From NCBI GenBank assembly GCA_027018875.1, contig JALUYA010000014.1, forward strand, positions 1 to 64,000: a stretch of 64,000 bases of DNA. The letters run 5' to 3'. This document shows positions 19,023-26,544 of the stretch, piece by piece. A model generated the notes under the pieces. The model ran no database searches, had not been told where the DNA came from, and worked only from the letters and a program-made list of their open reading frames with translations. The translations under genes were made by a program, and so were the position numbers. The DNA comes from Gammaproteobacteria bacterium (GTDB lineage Bacteria > Pseudomonadota > Gammaproteobacteria > JAKDMP01). How positions within the stretch are numbered: position 1 is the first letter of the stretch; each line of letters starts with the position of its first letter.

Positions 19023-19485
19023 AATTCCCGTCCCGGGGCCGGTTCTTCTCCTGCGGCCTCAGCCGGACGGCGAGACGATCCAGCACCCCATTGACATAGC
19101 GATGTCCCTCGGCGGAGCCGTACAGCCGGGCCAGCTCCACCGCTTCATCGATAATGACAGGCATCGCAATCTCACGGCGTAGCTCGAACTCGGCTGTAGC
19201 CAATAACAGAACGGCACGCTCAACGGGGTCCACCTCCGCCAAGGGCCGATCCAGTACCGAGGCAATAAGCGCTTCAAACCTTTCCACCTGGGTGAGGCAC
19301 GGCAGCAGCAGTTCATGAAAATACGCCGTGTCAATGCCGGGAGGAGCACGATCCTCCAGGAATTCGGCCACCAGCGATTGAGGTTCACCTCCGGCGCTCA
19401 GCCACTGATACAGTGCCTGCACCAATAACCGGCGCGCCCCACGCCGGCCCCGAACGACCTCAGGGGTGGAATTTGGCGAGGACAT
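19015..19485 (-). CDS. nusB: Transcription antitermination protein NusB
   Basis: A 156-aa all-helical protein that, with NusE/S10, binds boxA RNA and supports antitermination on rRNA operons. The N-terminus RRGARRLLVQALYQWL and the C-terminal helix PVIIDEAVELARLYGSAEGHRYVNGVLD are typical. I used the ATG at 19485, which overlaps the ribH 3' end by 26 bases. The upstream frame to 19548 encodes a basic stretch unlike NusB. No clear Shine-Dalgarno is seen, so coupling to ribH is likely. Confidence 0.93.
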   Translation of the reverse strand: MSSPNSTPEVVRGRRGARRLLVQALYQWLSAGGEPQSLVAEFLEDRAPPGIDTAYFHELLLPCLTQVERFEALIASVLDRPLAEVDPVERAVLLLATAEFELRREIAMPVIIDEAVELARLYGSAEGHRYVNGVLDRLAVRLRPQEKNRPRDGNCG

Positions 19486-19921
19486 CGGCGGTATATAGCG
19501 CCGCTTGCGCCGCTTGCATACCCTTGTTGCCGGCCTTGCCGCCCGCACGATTAAGCGCTTGCTCCAGCGTATCGGTCGTCAGTATCCCCAAGCCGACAGG
19601 CGTCGAGGTCTCGCTCTGGATTCGCCCCAGGGCATCGATGGCGGTTCGGGCGATATGCTCAAAATGTGGGGTCTCCCCACGGATCACCGCCCCGATAGCC
19701 ACTACCGCCCGATAACGGCCACTGCGCGCGGCCGCGGTCACTACCGGCGGCAGCTCCCAGGTACCGGGGACATCGATCCGTTGAATCCGCTCGGCGGCAA
19801 TACCCTGGGCCAGCAAAGCCTCCTCGGCCCCGGCGGTCAACCGTTCGGTCACCAGGGAATTAAAGCGGGCCGAGACGATGAGATACTCCCCCTGGAGGGT
19901 GGGATCGGTTCTTGCGTTCAT
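19460..19921 (-). CDS. ribH: 6,7-dimethyl-8-ribityllumazine synthase
   Basis: A 153-aa enzyme of the penultimate riboflavin step, which usually assembles as a 60-subunit shell or a pentamer. The motifs VSARFNSLVTERL, VPGTWELPPV and GAVIRGETPHFEH (with the catalytic His), and the C-terminal NKGMQAAQAAL, are all present. GGGAG lies five bases before the ATG. No ribD, ribE or ribBA precedes it here, unlike many relatives; a transporter gene takes that place. Confidence 0.96.
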   Translation of the reverse strand: MNARTDPTLQGEYLIVSARFNSLVTERLTAGAEEALLAQGIAAERIQRIDVPGTWELPPVVTAAARSGRYRAVVAIGAVIRGETPHFEHIARTAIDALGRIQSETSTPVGLGILTTDTLEQALNRAGGKAGNKGMQAAQAALYTADVLAKFHP

Positions 19922-19952
19922 GTGGCTCCCTGCGGTCTGGGACCGCGATATT

Positions 19953-21362
19953 CTAACCCGCGCCCGAGGTTGGCGATAAAACCTCTCCGAGTTGGGCCTC
20001 GTCGAGTTTTTCCCGATCGAGCTTCAAATACACGGAAGATTCCCCGGTTACCACCACAGCCTCGATGACTCCCGGCAGTTGCCGCAACTCATGCGCAAGC
20101 CGGGAAGGATCGGCCGGTTCAGGCACCGCGGCCACGCGGGTCGAATAATGCGGCGGACGACGCAAGCCAAGCAGAATCAGCCACCACACCACGGCGAGTG
20201 CCAGCACAAACAGGATAACCGCGCGGCCACCAGCAGCGTGATCGATCCAGCCTCCCAGCGCTGCCCCCACAAAGATTCCAAAAAATTGGGATGTCGAATA
20301 GATCCCCATTGCAGTTCCTTTCGCGGCGATCGGTGCCACCTTGCTCACCAGCGAGGGCAACAGCCCTTCAAGCAGGGTGAAAGCCGTAAAAAATACAGTT
20401 AATATGATCCCACTGATCCACACCTCTGCCGGCGCCCGCCTGAGTGCAGCCAACGAGAGCAGGATCGCACCCACGGCCCCCAGCAGAGTTCCCTTCATGT
20501 GTTGCCGGGTCTCGGCGTAGATGATGAACGGCACCATGAGTACAAAGGCAACCCCCAGCACCGGAAGATAGAACATCCAACCGAGGTTAACCCCCGTGCC
20601 CATTTCCGCTTTGAGCAGCATCGGCACGGCGAGAAACAAGGCGGCAAGAATGGCATGCTGCATAAAAATCGAGGCATTGAGGCGTAGCAACTGGGGATCG
20701 CGTATGAGAGCCATCATCAGTTTGGGCGTCGTCTGCGCATCCCGGTGATGCTGGATGTGTCCGGGCGTCGGAACCAGAACCCAGAGCACAACGATGGCCA
20801 GAACCCCCAGAACCGCTGTCAGCCAGAAAAGGCCCCTCAACCCCACCCAACCATTGATGAGCGGCCCGACCACCAAGGCCAGGGCAAACGATAACCCGAT
20901 CGACATGCCAATAATGCCAATCGCCTTGGTTCGCTGTTCGGCCCGGGTCAGATCGGCCGTGAGTGCGAGAATCACCGCCCCCACCGCACCGCCACCCTGT
21001 ACCGCCCGTCCCAAAATCAGCCCGTCCACGCTGTGGACGAGTGCGGCAATGATACTTCCCACGACAAACAGAATCAGCCCAAAGGTGATCAGCGGCTTAC
21101 GTCCAAAACGATCCGAGGCAATCCCGAATGGAATCTGCAGACCGGCCTGAGTCAACCCATATATGCCGAGTGCAAGACCGATACTCGCGGCGGTCGCACC
21201 CGAATAACGGCGTGCGGCGATGGCAAAAATGGGATAGATCATGAATAACCCAAGCATCCGCAGCGCGAATATGCTCGCCAGGGTAATCGCTGCACGCCGC
21301 TCCTCAGAACTAAACCCGATGCGCGCGCGGCGCCCGCGCGTGGCTCGTCGACCCAATGCCAT
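19953..21362 (-). CDS. YajR-like MFS transporter with a C-terminal YAM-type domain
   Basis: A 469-aa major facilitator protein with about twelve hydrophobic segments. The conserved loop GIASDRFGRKPLIT follows the second helix, and LGRAVQGGGAVGAV lies in the region corresponding to motif B. After the last helix comes a soluble ferredoxin-like tail of about 70 residues (LRQLPGVIEAVVV...SSVYLKLDREKLD). This resembles the YAM domain of E. coli YajR, whose substrate is not established. I chose the ATG at 21362; the frame continues to a TTG at 21446, but that stretch overlaps the divergent promoter region. It lies 31 bases upstream of ribH and may be cotranscribed with it. Confidence 0.82.
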   Translation of the reverse strand: MALGRRATRGRRARIGFSSEERRAAITLASIFALRMLGLFMIYPIFAIAARRYSGATAASIGLALGIYGLTQAGLQIPFGIASDRFGRKPLITFGLILFVVGSIIAALVHSVDGLILGRAVQGGGAVGAVILALTADLTRAEQRTKAIGIIGMSIGLSFALALVVGPLINGWVGLRGLFWLTAVLGVLAIVVLWVLVPTPGHIQHHRDAQTTPKLMMALIRDPQLLRLNASIFMQHAILAALFLAVPMLLKAEMGTGVNLGWMFYLPVLGVAFVLMVPFIIYAETRQHMKGTLLGAVGAILLSLAALRRAPAEVWISGIILTVFFTAFTLLEGLLPSLVSKVAPIAAKGTAMGIYSTSQFFGIFVGAALGGWIDHAAGGRAVILFVLALAVVWWLILLGLRRPPHYSTRVAAVPEPADPSRLAHELRQLPGVIEAVVVTGESSVYLKLDREKLDEAQLGEVLSPTSGAG

Positions 21363-21414
21363 GGAATCTATTGCTTCCGTGCTGAAACCGTTGTATTGTA
21401 AAGTTGCGTTTGTT

Positions 21415-21443
21415 TTGAAGCGCAAAACTTCAACAACTATTTT
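21415..21443 (+). promoter_or_regulatory. Putative promoter of the exported peptidoglycan-binding protein gene
   Basis: TTGAAG (21415-21420) and TATTTT (21438-21443) are separated by 17 bases. The predicted start of transcription, near 21450, falls close to the GAGGGAGA ribosome site, so the leader would be very short. An alternative pair, TTGCTT and TATTGT, lies about 40 bases further upstream. Confidence 0.3.
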
Positions 21444-21464
21444 CAAGAGGGAGAATTATAGCCT

Positions 21465-21842
21465 ATGAAAACTAAACAGATTTTGGCGACTATCGCGGCG
21501 GTGACGCTGCTTGGCACACCGCTTGCCTTTGCGGCAGGTTCATCCCAGCCGGCCAAGCCGGCGATCCAGGCCCCGGCGCAGCACATGAAGGTAATGCATA
21601 AAAAGGTAATGCATAAAAAGGGCGCTAAAGCCATGCATCAACGCACCTACCAGAAGATGACCCAGGCCCAGGTCAAGTCCATCCAGGAGGCGTTAAACGC
21701 CAAGGGCTTCAAGCTCAAAAATGATGGCTGGTGGAGCAAGAATATGCACATCGATCTCAAGACATTCCAGAAAAAGCACGGGTTAAAGCCGACCGGTTTT
21801 CCGAACAAGAAGACCCGCGCTGCCCTAGGCTTGAAGTGGTAA
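21465..21842 (+). CDS. Small basic exported peptidoglycan-binding-domain protein
   Basis: A 125-aa protein. Residues 1-23 form a signal peptide (MKTKQ..., cleaved near AFAAG). A linker follows containing HMKVMHKKVMHKK, rich in Met, His and Lys. From about residue 62 there is one peptidoglycan-binding type 1 repeat (VKSIQEALNAKGF, DLKTFQKKHGL, NKKTRAALGL). By my count the mature part has about 21 Lys and only three acidic residues. No catalytic domain is attached, so it may be a wall-binding structural or metal-buffering protein; that role is inference. It stands alone, divergent from the transporter, with a strong terminator after it. Confidence 0.75.
   Translation: MKTKQILATIAAVTLLGTPLAFAAGSSQPAKPAIQAPAQHMKVMHKKVMHKKGAKAMHQRTYQKMTQAQVKSIQEALNAKGFKLKNDGWWSKNMHIDLKTFQKKHGLKPTGFPNKKTRAALGLKW
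21588..21621 (+). repeat. 15-bp tandem repeat inside the exported protein gene
   Basis: Two perfect adjacent copies of AAGGTAATGCATAAA (21588-21602 and 21603-21617) plus a partial third copy. Each encodes a five-residue unit around KVMHK, so gain or loss of a unit keeps the frame. Confidence 0.85.
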
Positions 21843-21869
21843 ATATCGTTCTTATTTGAGGTTTACCCC

Positions 21870-21899
21870 CCGGCGAATCTCGGATTCGCCGGGTTTTTA
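21870..21899 (+). terminator. Intrinsic terminator
   Basis: A perfect 10-bp GC-rich stem, CCCGGCGAAT / ATTCGCCGGG, with a 5-base loop is followed by TTTTTAT, 28 bases after the stop of the peptidoglycan-binding protein gene. Confidence 0.9.
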
Positions 21900-21907
21900 T
21901 CCTCTAT

Positions 21908-23056
21908 TTAGTAATACAGCAAGCCTGCAATCAGGGATTCGATCAAGGCCTCACTCCGAGCGAGGGCGGCAAGTTCGATGTATTCATCGGGCTTGTGGGC
22001 CTCATCGATCCGCCCCGGTCCACAAACCACCGTCTCCATCCCCAGCGCGGTAAAAAAGCCGGCCTCGGTTCCGAACGATACCGCTTGCGCGGGACTGCCG
22101 CTTAACTGTTCGAGCAAGGGAAGCAAGTGGACCCGGGTTCGATTTTCAAATGCCTCGATGCCGGGAAACAGGGAACGGCGGGTAAAACGGCACCCGGTAC
22201 CGGCAAGCGCCAACCGGATCCGTTCGTCGACCACTTCGCGCAGCGCCTCGAGTTTCATGCCAGGCAAGAAACGTATATCAATATACAACTCGACGTGGGC
22301 ACAAATACGGTTCGGGTTATCCCCACCATGCACATGCCCAAAGCTTAGCGTCGGATAGGGCACAGGAAAAGCATCATCGTGGATGCGCGATTTCAACTCC
22401 TCACGCCAAGCAGACAGGGCACCGAGTACCCGCGCCAAGCCATCGATGGCATTGGGGGCCGATTCCGGCTCGCTCGCATGCCCGGCGCCGCCTTCGATCA
22501 GGATCGCTTCCATCATGACCCCCTTATGCGCCGCTACCGGAACCAGATCGGTCGGTTCACCGATCATGCAGTAATCGGCCCGCGGCCGGCCCAACGCCTC
22601 CAGCAACCTCGCCCCGTCCATGCCGCTTTCCTCATCTGCGGTGGCAACCACATACAGAGGGGCGGCAAGATGTTTCGGATCGACGCGCGCTGCGAGCGCG
22701 ACTACGACGGCTAGAAAACCCTTCATGTCGGCAGCACCAAGCCCATACAACCGGCCGTCCCGCTCATCGAGCACGAATGGATCACTGTTCCAGTCTCCAC
22801 CATCACACGGCACCGTATCCGTGTGCCCGGCCAGCACCAACCCCCCTTCGCCCTCCCCGAGCCGGGCGATCAAATCAGCCTTTCCCGAAGCCTGGGGTAG
22901 AGTCAGAATATCGGTAGACCAACCAAATCCATCGAAATAATTCGCAAGCCGCTCGATCACAGCCCGATTGGATAGATCGAACCGGGTAGAAACACTGCTC
23001 ATCGAGGGTATCGCCACCAGCTCCGAGAGTACCTCCGTAGCCTTCGGGAAATTCAT
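21908..23056 (-). CDS. argE: Acetylornithine deacetylase
   Basis: A 382-aa M20 zinc hydrolase that removes the acetyl group from N-acetylornithine in arginine synthesis. Metal-site motifs are AGHTDTVPCDGGDW, GLGAADMKGF and TADEESGMDGA. The C-terminal HKPDEYIEL supplies the last metal ligand. It is closer to ArgE than to the dapE product at 52402 by its CMIGEPTDLVPVAAHKGVM and FGTEAGFF segments, and the window already has a good dapE. A weak AAGGAA lies ahead of the ATG. It is a single-gene unit converging on the terminator at 21870. Confidence 0.9.
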   Translation of the reverse strand: MNFPKATEVLSELVAIPSMSSVSTRFDLSNRAVIERLANYFDGFGWSTDILTLPQASGKADLIARLGEGEGGLVLAGHTDTVPCDGGDWNSDPFVLDERDGRLYGLGAADMKGFLAVVVALAARVDPKHLAAPLYVVATADEESGMDGARLLEALGRPRADYCMIGEPTDLVPVAAHKGVMMEAILIEGGAGHASEPESAPNAIDGLARVLGALSAWREELKSRIHDDAFPVPYPTLSFGHVHGGDNPNRICAHVELYIDIRFLPGMKLEALREVVDERIRLALAGTGCRFTRRSLFPGIEAFENRTRVHLLPLLEQLSGSPAQAVSFGTEAGFFTALGMETVVCGPGRIDEAHKPDEYIELAALARSEALIESLIAGLLYY

Positions 23057-23503
23057 CGATCCGGTTTTCCTTTTGACACCTGGACCGAATTATAGGCCGC
23101 GCACTAAAACTCTGCCGATACGATCCTCACTGGAAAATACCGTTTGGAATTAAATTCATGAGATCTCACTGTTTCAAGTGGCCAACTCAAAACTGTGGTT
23201 TCGCGCCAATAAAGGCAGGCTACCACTGTCAAAAAGCCGTGATTACTCCGGTAACCCTGAGCCTGGCCCTTCGCCGCCCGGGTCAGGCAATCATCCCCTC
23301 AAAACGGCGGGTTGGTTAAATGACCACCGAGCAGACCTAAGATCCCATCTCAATGGTGCTACATGACTTTTGCCGCCTTGATCATCGACTCAATGCGGCG
23401 GAAGGTAGGCCTCTCCGGTTTCACGATCTAGCGGACGATAAAATCCACACACAGACATGGCCAATATGCTAAAGTTTTGACCTTTGAGTGGTCCAGAATC
23501 ATT
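23057..23503. other. Gene-free divergent gap between argE and prc
   Basis: The left end holds the argE -10. The rest shows no convincing gene, and the one plus-strand frame (23178-23366) lacks a ribosome site and any recognisable domain. A weak imperfect hairpin (CCGCC/GGCGG) lies around 23373-23402. I could not identify a clear prc promoter. Confidence 0.4.
23089..23094 (-). promoter_or_regulatory. Putative -10 element of argE
   Basis: Read on the minus strand this is a perfect TATAAT, 32 bases before the argE ATG. The matching -35 is weak. Confidence 0.35.
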
Positions 23504-25714
23504 ATGCAACGAGCCCTCCTGCTGATGTTTCTTGCGTTATTTGCAAGCGTCGGTTTCGCCAAGACCCCCAGCAGCATCCCACCCTCGGCTACGACCACTC
23601 TCAAGCCCGAAGCCCGGCAGGTGTTGATTGCCCGCACTGTAGTCGGAATCATGCAGGCTAAACATTATCCGAACAAGAAACTCACCCCCAGCTTTGCACA
23701 TGAGGTACTCGGTAAATATCTTAATTCACTGGATCCGGGCCGTTTTTTCTTTACCCAGGGTGAAGTTACACATTTTCATCGGCAATATGACGACTTGCTC
23801 GGTAAATATCTTAAAAACGGCAACCTGCAACCCGCATTCACGATCTACTCCTTCTATGTCCGACAGGTAAAAGAACGTATCCGGGCGGCCCTGAGTCAAC
23901 TCAAACACAGACCCTCGTTTACCGGAAACTCCCGCTATCGTTTCGATCGGCGCCATGTCGCGTGGGCAAAGGATTCAACCGCCCTGGATCGGCTCTGGAC
24001 TCAAAGAATCGATGCTGCTGCTTTAAGCCTGATACTTGCCGGGAAAAAATGGCCCCAGGTGGTCAAGACCCTGAGTCAAAGGTATCGTTATGCACTTAAA
24101 AACGTCGATCAGACCACCTCGGGAGACGTTTTTCAAGCCTATATGAATGCCTTTGCGCAGGTTGAAGATCCGCATAGCTCGTACTTTTCCCCCTTTCAGG
24201 CCCAACAGTTCCAAATCGAGATGAGCCTCCAACTGGAAGGGATTGGAGCCCAACTGACCGATCAAAACGGCTACGCCACAATTGTGCGGATCATTCCCGG
24301 CGGTCCCGCTGCCAAAAACGGCAAGTTGCGGCCGGGGGATCGGATTGCCGGCGTCGCTCAAGGTGAAAACGGTAGAATGATCGATGTGATCGGGTGGCGC
24401 CTGGATGATGTCGTCAAACTAATTCGGGGCCATAAAAATACCATCGTCCGCTTGCAGGTTCTACCGGCGGGGGCACTGCCCGGATCGGCGGAGAAAACCC
24501 TGGTCCTGGTCCGAAACACCATCGAACTCAATGCCGAGCGAGCCCAAGCCCGGACGTATCTTATCCCTTATGAAAACGGGGTTTATCGCATCGGAGTCAT
24601 CACCATCCCATCGTTTTATGTCAATTTCCGGGCTGAAAACAACGGCGATAAAAACTACACCAGTGTCACTCGCGACGTTCGCGCCCTGGTGATGGCCTTA
24701 AAAAAACAGCCGGTTGCGGGAATATTGCTCGACCTGCGTAACAACGGAGGCGGTTCCCTGGAACAGGCCGCCGCCCTTACCGGACTGTTCATACCCGGCG
24801 GCCCGGTGGTCCAGATCATGAACCGAAGCAATAACACCCAGGTACTGGATACGCCTAAGAACGAAAAACCTGTATATAACGGTCCCCTGGCGGTTCTGGT
24901 CAACCGCTTCAGTGCCTCGGCCACCGAGATCTTTACCGGTGCACTCCAGGATTATCACCGGGCGCTGATACTGGGCTCGCATACTTGGGGTAAGGGAACC
25001 GTGCAGACACTGGTTCAGCTGAATAACTATCTTCCCGGATTTCGTGCCGGTGAGCTGAAATTTACCATCGCCCAGTTTTTCCGTGTGGACGGCTCCAGCA
25101 CGCAACGCCGCGGTATCACCCCCGATATCGCTCTTCCATCGACCATCGATGACCAGGTATTCGGCGAAGATGCCTATCCCAATGCTTTACCCTGGAAGGA
25201 AATCGCTCCCGCCGACTACCAACCTGTGTCTACCGGTCTTATGCACGCCCTGCCGAAACTGGTTGCTTATTTTCGGAACAAGATTGAAGTCCAGCCTCAA
25301 TTTCAGTTATTTGAACGCCGGGTTCAAGCAATACGAAAAATATCGACTCAAAAGACGATTGCCCTCAATCTCGATCAGCGCAAACAATCCCGCCTGCGCC
25401 ATCGGGCCGAACGTCTCGGCTTCATTAACGCATGGCGCAAGCTGGAACATAAGCCCCGGTTCAAAAGCTTGCAACAAGCCGGAAAATCCCGATTTACCCC
25501 TCCGGATGTACTCCTAAAAACCGGCGCCAAACTGCTGGGCGCACTGATCGCCTACTCCACCCCCATTAAAGCCCGGCTCGTAACGACCAACGAGCAACGC
25601 TTCAAGCTGCTTTGCACCTACTATGCACCCGGAGCACCGGTTCGTTATCGCTGCGAAAAGCCATCTGTGCCACGTGCAGGCATGATGTCCGGATCCCCGG
25701 AAAAGAACCCGTAA
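23504..25714 (+). CDS. prc: Carboxy-terminal (tail-specific) protease Prc
   Basis: A 736-aa periplasmic serine protease of family S41A that trims or degrades envelope proteins, often marked by nonpolar C-termini. The signal peptide (MQRALLLMFLALFASVGFA) decides the ATG at 23504 rather than the upstream frame start at 23477. A PDZ domain is seen around GIGAQLTDQNGYATIVRIIPG. The protease core includes GILLDLRNNGGGSLEQA, the Ser region NRFSASATEIF and the Lys in WGKGTVQT, fitting a Ser/Lys dyad. The C-terminal Lys/Arg-rich extension matches the long Prc type, and the protein is slightly longer than the E. coli enzyme. In E. coli Prc affects cell-wall hydrolase turnover with an outer-membrane adaptor; no adaptor gene is evident here. 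Confidence 0.92.
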   Translation: MQRALLLMFLALFASVGFAKTPSSIPPSATTTLKPEARQVLIARTVVGIMQAKHYPNKKLTPSFAHEVLGKYLNSLDPGRFFFTQGEVTHFHRQYDDLLGKYLKNGNLQPAFTIYSFYVRQVKERIRAALSQLKHRPSFTGNSRYRFDRRHVAWAKDSTALDRLWTQRIDAAALSLILAGKKWPQVVKTLSQRYRYALKNVDQTTSGDVFQAYMNAFAQVEDPHSSYFSPFQAQQFQIEMSLQLEGIGAQLTDQNGYATIVRIIPGGPAAKNGKLRPGDRIAGVAQGENGRMIDVIGWRLDDVVKLIRGHKNTIVRLQVLPAGALPGSAEKTLVLVRNTIELNAERAQARTYLIPYENGVYRIGVITIPSFYVNFRAENNGDKNYTSVTRDVRALVMALKKQPVAGILLDLRNNGGGSLEQAAALTGLFIPGGPVVQIMNRSNNTQVLDTPKNEKPVYNGPLAVLVNRFSASATEIFTGALQDYHRALILGSHTWGKGTVQTLVQLNNYLPGFRAGELKFTIAQFFRVDGSSTQRRGITPDIALPSTIDDQVFGEDAYPNALPWKEIAPADYQPVSTGLMHALPKLVAYFRNKIEVQPQFQLFERRVQAIRKISTQKTIALNLDQRKQSRLRHRAERLGFINAWRKLEHKPRFKSLQQAGKSRFTPPDVLLKTGAKLLGALIAYSTPIKARLVTTNEQRFKLLCTYYAPGAPVRYRCEKPSVPRAGMMSGSPEKNP

Positions 25715-25986
25715 AATTAAAATCCGAGCCATTCCACCTGACTACGGAGAGCGAGCACCAAATGATTCCACCGGATCCGGATCGATCCGCCCACAATACC
25801 GATGCAGACATTCCATGAGTAAACGCCCTACCCGAGGCGCCTGCCAACCTCAACCGGATTGCGCCATGAGCAACCGAAAGGCGGGGGCGATCCGTCTCTG
25901 GAGGCACCAGCCCCCTTGCCCTTGGAATCCAACCGGAACAAATGCTAAGCTTTAAAGTATATTCAAGCCGATCCAGATACTTAAAG

Positions 25987-26541
25987 ATGCCACCAGCTCG
26001 ACAGATCGCCTTATTGGCGGTCGCATTGTCCTTGACCATGAACTTTGCCTGGGGGAAAACTCAAATACCCGCCTGCCCAAGCCAAGTGGATATCCGCAAT
26101 CTGATGACGGTCAGTAAATTTCAGCAAACCGGCCTGAATCGTCTGTCTGAAACCCAGCTTGCTGCTTTTAACGCCTGGCTGAGCCATTACACACAAAATC
26201 TTTGTACCGGCTTATTGCCCCGCCCAAGCTCGCCCCCGGCGGCTATGCCCATGCCAGGCGAAAAATCAGCCGCGCCCGGCGTAGCATCCACCTTTGGGGA
26301 ACGGCCCAACCCGCTGCAGACACCAAGCCGCATAGAGAGCCGGATAGCAGGCGAGTTTCATGGCTGGAACGGGGATACAACATTTCATTTGGCCAATGGA
26401 CAAACCTGGAAACAGGCCGGTCCCGGCTATTTTCGCATTGATCTAAAAAAGCCCAAGGTGCTAATCAAGAAGCTGTTGTTCGGTTATGTATTACTAGTTG
26501 AAGGCTATGGCAAGGAAGTATTTGTACGTCGAATTCATTGA
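25987..26541 (+). CDS. Exported protein of unknown function
   Basis: A 184-aa protein with a clear signal peptide (MPPARQIALLAVALSLTMNFAWG), then about 90 residues with one Cys pair (PACPSQ and NLCTGL) and a Pro-rich linker. A compact C-terminal domain of about 70 residues includes IAGEFHGWNGDTTFHLANGQ, a following Trp, and GYGKEVFVRRIH. The last domain looks like a small beta fold, but I cannot name it. The mature protein carries a net positive charge. The ATG at 25987 is chosen for the signal peptide; the frame begins at 25942. It lies about 270 bases after prc and its stop is three bases from the tilS stop. Confidence 0.65.
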   Translation: MPPARQIALLAVALSLTMNFAWGKTQIPACPSQVDIRNLMTVSKFQQTGLNRLSETQLAAFNAWLSHYTQNLCTGLLPRPSSPPAAMPMPGEKSAAPGVASTFGERPNPLQTPSRIESRIAGEFHGWNGDTTFHLANGQTWKQAGPGYFRIDLKKPKVLIKKLLFGYVLLVEGYGKEVFVRRIH

Positions 26542-26544
26542 ACT

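Noticed and set aside
21870-21899. Same hairpin as a terminator for argE on the minus strand
   Set aside because: On that strand the run of A precedes the stem and no T-run follows it.
23178-23366. 62-aa plus-strand frame upstream of prc
   Set aside because: No Shine-Dalgarno, no hydrophobic or conserved segment, and it ends well before prc.
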